A program made the translations under genes and the position numbers. A DNA stretch of 64,000 nt from Citrobacter freundii (GTDB lineage: Bacteria; Bacteroidota; Bacteroidia; Chitinophagales; Chitinophagaceae), in assembly GCA_003243445.1 (NCBI GenBank), contig QFQQ01000007.1:1-64000 (forward strand), given 5' to 3'. The notes under the pieces were generated by a model, which did no database searches, was not told the origin of the DNA, and saw only the letters and a program-made list of their open reading frames with translations. This document shows, piece by piece, positions 53,625 to 62,361 of this stretch (position 1 is the first letter of the stretch; each line of letters opens with the position of its first letter).

Positions 53625-53919
53625 GGCGTCCTTATCCATCAGATATTGTAATGCGTCTTGCTTTAAAGGTCCGATGGATCGGTCGTGCTTATAATGACCG
53701 TTGCCAGCACGGAATAAAACGCTCACTGTTCAAAGCGGTGAATTTTCCTGTTGCAGGGAATTTATGCCCGGCCGGTTCAGCCCCGTTCCATTCACACGAA
53801 CTACCGGCAACTCTCCAGTACGGTTTGCTCCGTTTTTCCGACGATTCACTCTCCGGCGAGGAGTAAGGATAGAATTTTGTTCAGTTTTTGTAAATAAAAC
53901 CTAAACAAAAACAAGAATT
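53625..53919. other. Gene-free leader region of the fasciclin gene
   Basis: Short overlapping frames at 53651-53904 are arginine- and cysteine-rich and not protein-like. The only clear structure is the operator-like dyad at 53875-53910. Confidence 0.5.
53875..53910 (+). promoter_or_regulatory. Second copy of the light-region dyad
   Basis: TTTTGTTCAG (53875-53884) and CTAAACAAAA (53901-53910) are inverted arms with one mismatch and a 16-base spacer, the same core and the same spacing as in the dyad at 51947-51992. It ends 10 bases before the start codon of the double-fasciclin lipoprotein, placing that gene in the same predicted regulon. Confidence 0.65.
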
Positions 53920-54900
53920 ATGTTACCAACTATCAACGTAAAACGTTCGCTGCTGTATGTATGTCTTGCCGGTTTGATCACCACGGCTGTATCCTGCGAT
54001 AAAGACGATGACGATATGCCGGCGACAGATAATACGATCACAGGCAAGGTGGTCGCTGATGCTAATTTTTCACTCCTGGAAAAGGCAGTGGTAAAGGCGG
54101 GCCTCAATGGTACATTATCGGGCACAGGACCTTTCACTGTGTTTGCGCCCAATGATGCAGCCTTTGCGGCTTCCGGCATCACGGCTGCTTCTATCGACGG
54201 AATGTCTGCGGATGCGCTGAAAAAACTGCTGCTCTATCACACACTGACAGCAGAAGTGATGGCTGCCAATGTGCCTGCGGGTCCGAACGCAAAAGTGACT
54301 ACAGCCAATTCACCGGCGGATTCGATCTTCGTTACAAAAAATGCGGCCGGTGTTTTCATTAACGGTATTAAAGTAGTGACTGCTGATGTGGATGCAACAA
54401 ATGGTGTGATCCATGTGATGGAAAAAGTATTGATGCCTCCGTCCGGTAATATCGTGGCAACGGCTCAGGCGAATACGGGCGGTGATAACGGCCTGGATTC
54501 CCTGGTGAAAGCGATCGTGCGTGCTGACGCCGCTACTCCCGGGCTGATCACTCTGCTCAATTCAACTACATTGACCGTATTCGCTCCAACGAATAAGGCG
54601 TTCAGGGATCTTTTAAGTGTATTGTCATTGAGCAATATCAGCCAGATCCCCATTGCTACGCTGCAAGCGGTGTTGTCCTATCATCTTGTATCCGGCCGGG
54701 TATTTTCCTCAGCTCTTACAAACGGAAACGTTACGATGCTGGCCGGAGGAACTACCACGGTCAATCTTACCAACGGTACCGGTGGCGGGCCTACCATTAC
54801 GGGTAATGGTAATGCGGGCGCGAAAGCCAATATTGCCGCCACGAATGTTATGGCTACAAACGGAGTTGTGCACGTGATCGACAGGGTATTATTACCCTGA
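53920..54900 (+). CDS. Double fasciclin (FAS1) domain lipoprotein
   Basis: A 326-residue predicted lipoprotein: signal LLYVCLAGLITTAVSC with lipobox Cys about 26, then an Asp-rich stretch (DKDDDD). Two FAS1 domains follow (about 40-172 and 185-326); each shows the GPFTVFAPNDAAF-like or LTVFAPTNKAF H1 motif, a YHxL segment and the C-terminal NGVIHVMEKVLMP or NGVVHVIDRVLLP strand. Such proteins mediate adhesion or matrix contacts. The operator-like dyad directly upstream and the light-regulator gene before it suggest light-dependent expression. Confidence 0.92.
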   Translation: MLPTINVKRSLLYVCLAGLITTAVSCDKDDDDMPATDNTITGKVVADANFSLLEKAVVKAGLNGTLSGTGPFTVFAPNDAAFAASGITAASIDGMSADALKKLLLYHTLTAEVMAANVPAGPNAKVTTANSPADSIFVTKNAAGVFINGIKVVTADVDATNGVIHVMEKVLMPPSGNIVATAQANTGGDNGLDSLVKAIVRADAATPGLITLLNSTTLTVFAPTNKAFRDLLSVLSLSNISQIPIATLQAVLSYHLVSGRVFSSALTNGNVTMLAGGTTTVNLTNGTGGGPTITGNGNAGAKANIAATNVMATNGVVHVIDRVLLP

Positions 54901-54938
54901 CAAAGCTCGAGTCCTATTGAGAAACGCGGGATAGTGAT

Positions 54939-54977
54939 GCCGGCAGAAGACAACAGTCTTTCTGCCGGCTTTTTTTT
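54939..54977 (+). terminator. Intrinsic terminator of the fasciclin gene
   Basis: GCCGGCAGAAGAC and GTCTTTCTGCCGGC pair with a single bulge around an AACA loop and are followed by eight T. It lies 39 bases after the stop. Confidence 0.93.
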
Positions 54978-55477
54978 ATGGATGATGATTGTTTTGGTCA
55001 TCAGCTGGCACAAGTCGGTCATTTCATCAACATGACCGTAAGAGACTATTTGGTTCAATGCAGTGAAACTTTCTGCTTTGATGTCATTGATTTCATAACC
55101 GACGTGCTGAATGATGGATAGGTCATGATGTCAACTAAATAAATCCGGCGTGACGAAGCACGGCATACAACCCGGCCTGAGAAAACGGGCATCGTCTTAA
55201 CATGGATAGAGGAAATGCTGTACGAAACCAGCTCAAAATGTTCACTCAGCGATCCATGTTCTTAATGGTATTCCATGATCTTTCGGATTGGTATAGTTAT
55301 AAGCAGTCGCAATTTATATTGCATAACTGCCTGTTCTGATAACTGCTGTCATCATTTTCAGCAACTTGTTCGAACGCCTGTCTGTTCAGTTTGCACGAAG
55401 TAATTATTTCGTGGCGCGCTAATTGGCCTTTAATACAATATATCGATTGGCCATTTTACCCTTTTAATTTTTCTTAC
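54978..55477. other. Gene-free stretch upstream of the sugar cluster
   Basis: About 500 bases with no protein-like frame. A direct repeat of ATTGGCC lies at about 55422 and 55446. The promoter of the downstream cluster is presumably here but I cannot place it. Confidence 0.4.
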
Positions 55478-56617
55478 ATGGATCTTTTGTGTTACAGTCA
55501 CCTGAGATGGAATTTTGTATATCAGCGCCCGCAACACCTCATGTCGCGATTTGCAACAGATCGCAGGGTGTTCTTTATTGAAGAAGCTGTGCATGACGCG
55601 GACCTGCCGGTGCTTAAGGTGGAGCAACCTGTGGATAATGTATTCGTGCTGACTCCTCACCTGCAGGCTGGCAAAGGATCAGCAAATGACATAAATGTGC
55701 AGAAGGAATTGCTTGCGGAGTTTGCTTCAACGCACCGGGTGGTTGAGCACATTGCATGGTATTATACACCGATCGCGCTTGCTCTTTCAGACTCGTTTGC
55801 TCCCGCGCAGGTGATCGTATATGATTGTATGGATGAGTTATCTGCGTTTATGAATGCGCCGGCAGAACTGATACAAAAAGAAGCAGAACTGATGAAGCTG
55901 GCGGATATTGTATTTACTGGCGGTAACAGCCTTTACCAGGTGAAAAAGACCATGCATCACAATGTTCATTCATGTCCCAGCAGCATAGATAAAGAACATT
56001 TTACCATAGCGCGCGGGCGTTTGCCTCAGCCTGCAGACCAGGATAGTATTCCGCATCCGCGACTGGGTTTCTTTGGTGTGATAGATGAGCGGCTCGATAT
56101 TGAGTTATTGGATGCCATTGCAGCCGAGCGGCCCGAGTGGCAACTTGTACTCATAGGTCCGGTGGTAAAGATCGATCCGGAGAAGCTGCCCAATCGTCCG
56201 AATATTCATTACCTGGGCAGCAAGAGCTATGCTGAACTGCCCGTATACCTTTCCGGTTGGGACGTTGCACTTTTGCCTTTTGCAAAGAATGCGGCGACCC
56301 GCTATATCAGTCCTACCAAGACGCCGGAATATCTCGCCGGAGGAAAGCCGGTTGTGTCCACTTCGATCGCAGATGTTGTCGATCCATATGGCCTGGAAGA
56401 ACTGGTGTCAATTGCAGATGAATCGCTTGATTTTGTATACAGGATCGCCGAACATCTGTACACGGTAAAGAAAACAAGCTGGCTGATAAAAGTGGATTCT
56501 TTTCTTGCTGATCTGTCATGGGATAAGACCTGGGCCGCCATGATGCTGGAAATAAATAAAATATTGAAGGAAGAGCAGGACGTTCTTTTTTCCTCAAAAA
56601 AGCTTGACTATGTTTGA
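55478..56617 (+). CDS. Glycosyltransferase (GT4-like)
   Basis: A 379-residue cytoplasmic GT-B-type glycosyltransferase. The start MDLLCYSHLRWNFVYQRP is typical of a group found next to UDP-galactopyranose mutase genes; the C-terminal nucleotide-sugar domain has RLGFFGVIDERLDIELL, WQLVLIGPVVKI, NIHYLGSKSYAELPVYL and SPTKTPEYLAGGKPVV, including the E of the donor-binding motif. I chose the ATG at 55478. Its 3' end overlaps glf by 8 bp, so the two are coupled. It may transfer galactofuranose or a related sugar; the acceptor is unknown. Confidence 0.9.
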   Translation: MDLLCYSHLRWNFVYQRPQHLMSRFATDRRVFFIEEAVHDADLPVLKVEQPVDNVFVLTPHLQAGKGSANDINVQKELLAEFASTHRVVEHIAWYYTPIALALSDSFAPAQVIVYDCMDELSAFMNAPAELIQKEAELMKLADIVFTGGNSLYQVKKTMHHNVHSCPSSIDKEHFTIARGRLPQPADQDSIPHPRLGFFGVIDERLDIELLDAIAAERPEWQLVLIGPVVKIDPEKLPNRPNIHYLGSKSYAELPVYLSGWDVALLPFAKNAATRYISPTKTPEYLAGGKPVVSTSIADVVDPYGLEELVSIADESLDFVYRIAEHLYTVKKTSWLIKVDSFLADLSWDKTWAAMMLEINKILKEEQDVLFSSKKLDYV

Positions 56618-57746
56618 TTATCTCATTGTGGGCGCCGGCTTTGCTGGTGCAGTGTTAGCGGAAAGACTCGCCTCGCAGTCTGGCAAAAAAGTCCTGATCA
56701 TTGATAAGCGGAATCATATAGGCGGAAATACTTTCGATTTTTACAATGAAGCAGGTATACTGATACATAAATACGGCCCTCATATCTTTCATACCAATAG
56801 TGAAGATATCTTTAATTACCTCGGGAAGTTTACGGCATGGAGGCCGTATCAGCACCGGGTGTTGGCCAGTGTTGATGGAATGCTGGTGCCGATACCCATC
56901 AACCTGAATACCATCAATCAGCTTTATGGACTTCAATTGAGCAGCGAGGAAGTGGATGCTTTTTTTGCGGCAAGGGCTATAAAAAAAGATCAGATACTTA
57001 CTTCGGAAGATGTGGTGCTTAACAAAGTCGGGAAGGATCTGTATGAAAAATTTTTTAAGGGATACACCAGGAAACAATGGGATCTTGATCCGTCCGAGCT
57101 GGATGCGTCCGTTACTGCGCGGATCCCGACACGTAAGAGCAGGGATGACCGGTACTTCACAGACAAATTCCAGGCGATGCCTTTGCATGGTTATACAAGG
57201 ATGTTTGAGAAAATGCTTGACCATCCGAATATCAAAGTGATGGTAAATACGGACTATAAGGAGATCGCAGATTTTGTGCCATTCAAAGAAATGATCTACA
57301 CCGGCCCGATAGACTACTATTTTGATTACTGTTACGGTGAATTGCCTTACCGCTCGATTGAATTTGTTTTTGATACAATGGATACCAAAACTTTTCAACC
57401 CACCGGCACTGTCAATTACCCCAATGAACAGCCTTACACGCGGGTGACGGAATTTAAATACCTGACCGGTCAGCATCACGACAAAACAACCGTGGTGTAT
57501 GAATATCCAAAAAGTGAAGGCGATCCTTATTATCCAGTGCCAAGACCGGAAAATGCGATCCTGTATGATCGTTATAAGGATCTGGCAGATAAAATTCCAC
57601 ATGTTCATTTTACCGGCAGACTTGCAACGTACAAATATTATAACATGGACCAGGTGGTGGCGCAATCACTGAAGCTTTATAAAAAGCTGACGCAGATTTC
57701 AACACCAGGAGAGCCTATCAATGGACAACAGATTACCATACGCTAA
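56610..57746 (+). CDS. glf: UDP-galactopyranose mutase
   Basis: A FAD enzyme (378 residues) that interconverts UDP-galactopyranose and UDP-galactofuranose. The dinucleotide fold has VGAGFAGAVLAE (GxGxxG at 8-13) and the DKRNHIGGN loop; family signatures KYGPHIFHTNS, FFKGYTRKQWDLDPSEL, RIPTRKSRDDRYF and YTGPIDYYFDY are complete. The start is the ATG at 56610, with a TTG two codons earlier rejected. It overlaps the glycosyltransferase gene by 8 bp and the GH1 fusion gene by 26 bp, a tightly coupled set for a galactofuranose-containing glycan. Confidence 0.97.
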   Translation: MFDYLIVGAGFAGAVLAERLASQSGKKVLIIDKRNHIGGNTFDFYNEAGILIHKYGPHIFHTNSEDIFNYLGKFTAWRPYQHRVLASVDGMLVPIPINLNTINQLYGLQLSSEEVDAFFAARAIKKDQILTSEDVVLNKVGKDLYEKFFKGYTRKQWDLDPSELDASVTARIPTRKSRDDRYFTDKFQAMPLHGYTRMFEKMLDHPNIKVMVNTDYKEIADFVPFKEMIYTGPIDYYFDYCYGELPYRSIEFVFDTMDTKTFQPTGTVNYPNEQPYTRVTEFKYLTGQHHDKTTVVYEYPKSEGDPYYPVPRPENAILYDRYKDLADKIPHVHFTGRLATYKYYNMDQVVAQSLKLYKKLTQISTPGEPINGQQITIR

Positions 57747-59787
57747 ACCGGAAATATGGGGTGGATTTGAGTGTACGATCAACAGGACCGATGAAGGGTA
57801 TGCCGATCAGCTGGAAAGGATCGGACACTATTCCCGGATTGGTGATCTTGAAAAAGCCTGTGATCTTGGCCTTACCCGGTTCAGGTTTCCTGTATTATGG
57901 GAACGGCATTATCCTGCTGATGAAAAGCAGGAAGAATGGGAATGGACCGCCAACCAGTTGCAGATCCTGCAAAAGCGTAATGTAGAAGTGATTGCAGGAC
58001 TGGTGCATCACGGTAGTGGTCCTCCTGACACGGATCTGCTCGACAGATCCTTTCCGGAGAAGCTTTCTTCTTATGCCAGGGACGTGGCTGTTGCCTTTCC
58101 CTGGATCAGGTATTACACACCGGTGAATGAACCGCTGACCACCGCAAGGTTCAGTGGCTTATATGGCATCTGGTATCCACATTTGAAAGATGATGCTTCG
58201 TTTGCACGGATGCTGATCAATCAATTGAAGGGTATCGTTCTCTCCATGCAGGCGATCCGCACGGTCAATCCCCGGGCGATGCTTGTGCAAACGGAAGATC
58301 TTTCAAAGACACACAGTACGGCGCTTCTTTCATACCAGGCCGATTTCGAAAATCAACGTCGATGGTTTACCTATGATTTTCTTACAGGCAAAGTGGATAA
58401 GACCCATTTTGCCTGGAATTATTTCATCACATTGGGAGTAAAGGAAGATGAGTTGCAATTTTTTCTCGATAACATTTGTACTCCTGAGATCGCGGGCTTC
58501 AATTATTACGTAACGTCTGAGCGGTATCTCGATGAAGACATAAGCAGGTATACAGGCAATCATCCCGGCACTAATGGCATTCATACTTATTGCGATACGG
58601 AAGCTGCCCGGAGTATGCATATGCAGGGAGCAGCAACCTTACTGAAGGAGGCCTGGTGGCGATATAGGATCCCGATGGCACTAACCGAATGCCAGCTGGC
58701 CTGCACACGTGAACACCAATTGAGGTGGTTCAATCAGCATTTCAAAGCGTTAGAGAAACTAAATCGCGAAGGCATTCCCGTAACCGCCATTACAGCGTGG
58801 GGATTGCTCGGAGCGACTGATTGGGATTGTTTGCTCAGCAGTAAAAACGGCCATTATGAAACCGGCGCGTTTGACTGCAGCGGTGCAATTATCCGCTCTA
58901 CTGCGCTTGCACCACTGATCAGAACGCTTGCAAGAGGAGCCGATTATTTCCATCCCGCATTGAATGGTCGCGGATGGTGGGAACGCTGCAGGCCTCTTGC
59001 GCTCGATAACAAGCCTGTTGCTGCACCCGTCAGCGAAAGATCGCTGCTGATTTTATATACACACAATCTAATTGCCGATATCAGCCGCAGGGCATGCGGG
59101 GAAAGAGGATTGGATTTTTTAGCACTACCGGATTATCCAGCTGAGCCTGTGCTGATGAGTGAAATATATGCAGCCGTTGAAAATAATAAACACTGGGCTG
59201 TGTTATTGGTCACCGGGCCAGGTGTTGAATCAAACAGACGCATTGATCATCTGCCAGGCAAACATACTGGGCCGGACGATCTGGCCGCATTGTGTAATGA
59301 GACCGGAATTCCATATCTCCATTTAACGACTGGTGAAATGAACAGCCAGGACCTGTCTTGTATTGAAGCCGGCAGTGATAAATCACAAACAAACGAAGCG
59401 CATTGCAGTGCAAAAGTGGTATTGATCGATGATCAGAGCCATTCAGCGGTTGAAAATGGTCTCTGTTTTTGTCGGGTTGAAAACAGGCAGAATATTTCCA
59501 GGCAGATCCTGAGGTCCATCAGGTATGGTGATCCATTTTTCGTGAGCGAAGATCTTATACATAGTCCGGTGACAGAGATGCTGGCGCTGATCAATATTTC
59601 TCTTGATCTGTTGATCGATGAAAGTGCGTTAAATGATGATGAGCCGGCCTGCGGTGCTCCTGTAATACGCAGTTTATCTTCGGCCTACAGTGAAAAAGCA
59701 GAAGCTGAAGATGTTATTTATAATGAGAATGACCAGGAAGATCATTACATACTCAACGGTGGCCGCAATAAGCATTTTAAGATCTGA
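57721..59787 (+). CDS. GH1-like glycosidase fused to a degenerate RmlD-like domain
   Basis: A 688-residue cytoplasmic protein, no signal peptide. Residues 1-420 are a TIM barrel of glycoside hydrolase family 1 type: the acid/base E137 in TPVNEPLT and the nucleophile E323 in ALTECQ are present. Residues 430-650 follow an NAD-dependent RmlD/SDR sugar reductase pattern (LLILYTHNLIADISRRAC, ERGLDFLALPDY, LAALCNETGIPYLHLTT, INISLDLLIDE), but the GxxGxxG cofactor loop and the catalytic YxxxK are missing, so this half is probably inactive. An acidic tail ends the protein. The start overlaps glf by 26 bp. Confidence 0.85.
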   Translation: MDNRLPYAKPEIWGGFECTINRTDEGYADQLERIGHYSRIGDLEKACDLGLTRFRFPVLWERHYPADEKQEEWEWTANQLQILQKRNVEVIAGLVHHGSGPPDTDLLDRSFPEKLSSYARDVAVAFPWIRYYTPVNEPLTTARFSGLYGIWYPHLKDDASFARMLINQLKGIVLSMQAIRTVNPRAMLVQTEDLSKTHSTALLSYQADFENQRRWFTYDFLTGKVDKTHFAWNYFITLGVKEDELQFFLDNICTPEIAGFNYYVTSERYLDEDISRYTGNHPGTNGIHTYCDTEAARSMHMQGAATLLKEAWWRYRIPMALTECQLACTREHQLRWFNQHFKALEKLNREGIPVTAITAWGLLGATDWDCLLSSKNGHYETGAFDCSGAIIRSTALAPLIRTLARGADYFHPALNGRGWWERCRPLALDNKPVAAPVSERSLLILYTHNLIADISRRACGERGLDFLALPDYPAEPVLMSEIYAAVENNKHWAVLLVTGPGVESNRRIDHLPGKHTGPDDLAALCNETGIPYLHLTTGEMNSQDLSCIEAGSDKSQTNEAHCSAKVVLIDDQSHSAVENGLCFCRVENRQNISRQILRSIRYGDPFFVSEDLIHSPVTEMLALINISLDLLIDESALNDDEPACGAPVIRSLSSAYSEKAEAEDVIYNENDQEDHYILNGGRNKHFKI

Positions 59788-59809
59788 AAGTTACCGGAAA
59801 AAATAGCCT

Positions 59810-61018
59810 ATGTCAGGAAACAGATTCATGTTCAGCACAGGAATTGAAAACAGTTATCCAACGATCATTCTGCCGGATGGAAAGGTAAAGCGTGTAGATG
59901 AAATGGAAAAGACCGGCCATTACCAGCAATGGCAGGGAGATTTTCAACTGGTAAAAGATATAGGACTGGAGTTTCTGAGATTTGGTCCACCTTTGTATAA
60001 AACCCATACCGGTCCGGGACAATATGACTGGTCTTTTTCAGATGAAACGTTTGCGCGGTTGCGTGAGTTGCAGATCACGCCGATCGTTGATCTGTGTCAT
60101 TTCGGTTTGCCTGACTGGCTGGGTAATTTTCAGAATCCTGATTTTCCTCAATATTTTGCCGAGTACGCCCGGGCATTTGCAACCAGGTTCCCGGATCTTC
60201 AGTTGTATACACCCATCAATGAGATCTTTATCACGGCCATGTTCTCTGCAAAATATGGCTGGTGGAATGAATGTCTTCGATCCGATCAGGCTTTCGTGAC
60301 GGCGATGAAACATCTTTGCAAGGCGAATGTGCTTGCAATGAAAGAGATCCTCAGGATACAGCCGGACGCTGCTTTTATTCAAAGCGAATCATCCGAATAC
60401 TTTCATGCAATGGATCCTGCGGCTGTGCCACTGGCAAGATTTCTTAATCAGAAAAGATTTTTATCGCTTGATCTTACATATGGTTATCCGCTTAATGTAA
60501 CGATGTACAATTATCTTTTAAGAAACGGTATGATGCCGGAAGAGTACCAATGGTTTACGGATAACCAGGTGAAAGCGCGTTGCGTAATGGGCAATGATTA
60601 TTATGTAACGAATGAACATCTTGTTTTCCCGGATGGTCATACACAGGCCGCCGGTGAGATCTTTGGTTACTATGTGATCACTCACCAGTACTATCGCAGA
60701 TACAAGTTACCGATCATGCATACGGAAACAAATATCCGCATGCCGGCAAGTAAAGAATGGTTGTTGAAACAGTGGGCGAATGTACACCGGTTAAAACATG
60801 ATGGTATTCCCATCATCGGGTTTACCTGGTATAGTCTTCTTCACCAGGTTGACTGGGATTCCGCGTTGCGCAATGATGCGGGTGTTGTGAATGAACTCGG
60901 GTTATTCGATCTTGACAGGAAGATCATGCCGGTGGGAGAGGCTTACCGGAAGCTCATTCTCGACTGGAAAGATGTGCTGAATGAAGAGAGTTTCGGGTTG
61001 ACGTTTGACAGCTGGTAA
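59810..61018 (+). CDS. GH1-like glycoside hydrolase
   Basis: A 402-residue soluble GH1-type barrel. The acid/base E138 is in YTPINEIF and the nucleophile E306 in MHTETNI; strands such as GLEFLRFGPPLY and ITPIVDLCHFGLPDWLG match the family. It lacks a signal peptide and so acts in the cytoplasm, unlike typical plant-polymer beta-glucosidases. It begins 22 bases after the fusion gene, ending the four-gene cluster. Its job may be trimming or recycling of the glycan made with UDP-Galf, an inference from context only. Confidence 0.88.
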   Translation: MSGNRFMFSTGIENSYPTIILPDGKVKRVDEMEKTGHYQQWQGDFQLVKDIGLEFLRFGPPLYKTHTGPGQYDWSFSDETFARLRELQITPIVDLCHFGLPDWLGNFQNPDFPQYFAEYARAFATRFPDLQLYTPINEIFITAMFSAKYGWWNECLRSDQAFVTAMKHLCKANVLAMKEILRIQPDAAFIQSESSEYFHAMDPAAVPLARFLNQKRFLSLDLTYGYPLNVTMYNYLLRNGMMPEEYQWFTDNQVKARCVMGNDYYVTNEHLVFPDGHTQAAGEIFGYYVITHQYYRRYKLPIMHTETNIRMPASKEWLLKQWANVHRLKHDGIPIIGFTWYSLLHQVDWDSALRNDAGVVNELGLFDLDRKIMPVGEAYRKLILDWKDVLNEESFGLTFDSW

Positions 61019-61020
61019 GA

Positions 61021-61215
61021 TCAACGGGTGAAGAGTCTCTCTTCCCGGATGATGTCGGCGGTAAAGATCGAGAACAGTTCTGTTGCGTTCAGTGCCGTTG
61101 TATCGTTGTGGTCCGGGTTGCCATCAGCCTGAACACGGGTATTCTCGGTGGTGATCAGGAGTTCATAGTCAACCGTGGGATCGTTTGAAGGTATATCGTG
61201 TGTATTGTTTTGCAT
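61021..61215 (-). CDS. Small acidic hypothetical protein (64 aa)
   Basis: Unrecognised. It starts at an ATG and ends 2 bases from the stop of the convergent GH1 gene. The protein is rich in Asn, Asp and Thr and ends in a short helix (LFSIFTADIIREERLF). No domain or signal peptide is visible. Its tidy fit between neighbours supports it as real. Confidence 0.5.
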   Translation of the reverse strand: MQNNTHDIPSNDPTVDYELLITTENTRVQADGNPDHNDTTALNATELFSIFTADIIREERLFTR

Positions 61216-61887
61216 GATTATACTATAGCAAAATATATGCCCCGGATTGCGAAAAGTGAATGTGCCGGAGATGATATTCCTGATAAGTGAGACTCATGTA
61301 ACTAATAGCACACATATACAAGTTTTTTATGCAGTTACGTCAAGACAAGGCGGGCTGGATGTCGTTATTAGGGAACGAAGAAGTTGTCCCGGCACCGCCT
61401 ACGCCAAGCATCAGCGGGCAGGTCGGTCAGCTTACAAACACTATCGAACTGATGTCTGCCAGAGCCGGGATCTCCACAATTGAGCTACTGTGTACCCCAA
61501 CTTTGGCTGGCGTAAGGTTCCCGCAGATTTCGCAGATTTATCTTCACCATCAATGAAAAATATTTTTACTGCGGGTCCGGATCTCTATTGGATACGCAGA
61601 TTTCGCAGATTAGTTTCTAAAAACAGGCTATCATCTGCGTAATCCGCGCATACTGAAACGGAATTTTCCCTTTATAAAATGACATTTCGATAGCAGGAAT
61701 AACAAATCTGCGAAATCCGCGGGAACCTTACGCCATTCGAATTGCTTAAAAGATGTGGGCACACAGTAGCTCAATTTAGGGGCTCCCGGCTCTGGCTTAA
61801 TTGACACCGGGGAGCGAACTATGCCTGCCCGGCCTGCCCGCTAAATGACAAAAGAGCCTTCCAGTATCTATGGAAGGCCCCATCAAT
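61216..61887. other. Gene-free, repeat-rich region
   Basis: About 670 bases filled mainly by the inverted-repeat element at 61411-61842, whose core is the CGCAGAT array. No credible gene. Confidence 0.6.
61411..61842. repeat. Large inverted-repeat element with CGCAGAT core
   Basis: The left arm (from TCAGCGGGCAGG at 61411 through GCCAGAGCCGGGA at 61458 and TTGAGCTACTGTGT near 61480 to GGCGTAAGGTTCCCGC at about 61508-61523) recurs inverted in the right arm (61704-61842). The inner part is the array at 61520-61727: two units forward (about 61522, 61594) and two inverted (about 61632, 61705). No open reading frame of a transposase is present, so a MITE-like or palindromic insertion is inferred. 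Confidence 0.65.
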
Positions 61888-62361
61888 TTATCTATTGAAG
61901 TTTTCTTCTTCGTCTGCGTCATCCTCACTGTTTCCAGTATCCTCATCGTCGTCTTCATCTTCTTCCAGTTCCTCATCATCTTCTTCTGCGACTTCATCAT
62001 CCTCGTCGCCATTTTCTTCACTTTCCCCGCTTTCCTCGTTTTCATCAGGAACTTCCTGCAGATCATCGTCATCATCTTCTTCATCACCCTCGATCTCAGG
62101 TTCGTCCTCAAGATCGTCAAGCTCTTCAGTATCGTCATCATCATCCGGTTCATCATTATTATCAGCTGATCGCCCCGGACCATCTTCGGCAATGATCGAA
62201 GCTTTTGCGGGTGGGTTTTCCAGCAATGAATGGTCGCCGATTGATTGCATTTGTGCCATCGCTAGTTCATGCTGCAATTCTTTGTCTTCTTTCACCTGTT
62301 GGGGATCCGAAGCGGATGCATTCTGTTCCGTTCTTTGTTTATTTTTTTTATTGAGTGTCAT
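61888..62361 (-). CDS. Extremely acidic low-complexity protein
   Basis: A 157-residue protein whose C-terminal two-thirds (about 65-157) is nearly all Asp and Glu with a few Ser and Gly, after a lysine- and glutamine-rich N-terminal part (LNKKNKQRTEQ, QQVKEDKELQHELAMAQM). The start is the ATG at 62361. Such acidic tails occur in histone-like chaperones and in cation- or water-binding stress proteins; the function is unknown. Its opposite strand gives a long Ser-rich frame, an artefact of the GAA/GAT codons. It lies next to the DUF892 gene, whose tail is also acidic. Confidence 0.7.
   Translation of the reverse strand: MTLNKKNKQRTEQNASASDPQQVKEDKELQHELAMAQMQSIGDHSLLENPPAKASIIAEDGPGRSADNNDEPDDDDDTEELDDLEDEPEIEGDEEDDDDDLQEVPDENEESGESEENGDEDDEVAEEDDEELEEDEDDDEDTGNSEDDADEEENFNR

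Noticed and set aside
56655..57665. 336-residue frame antisense to glf
   Set aside because: It lies wholly within a complete and well-conserved UDP-galactopyranose mutase gene and is rich in His, Arg and Ile as expected for a shadow frame.
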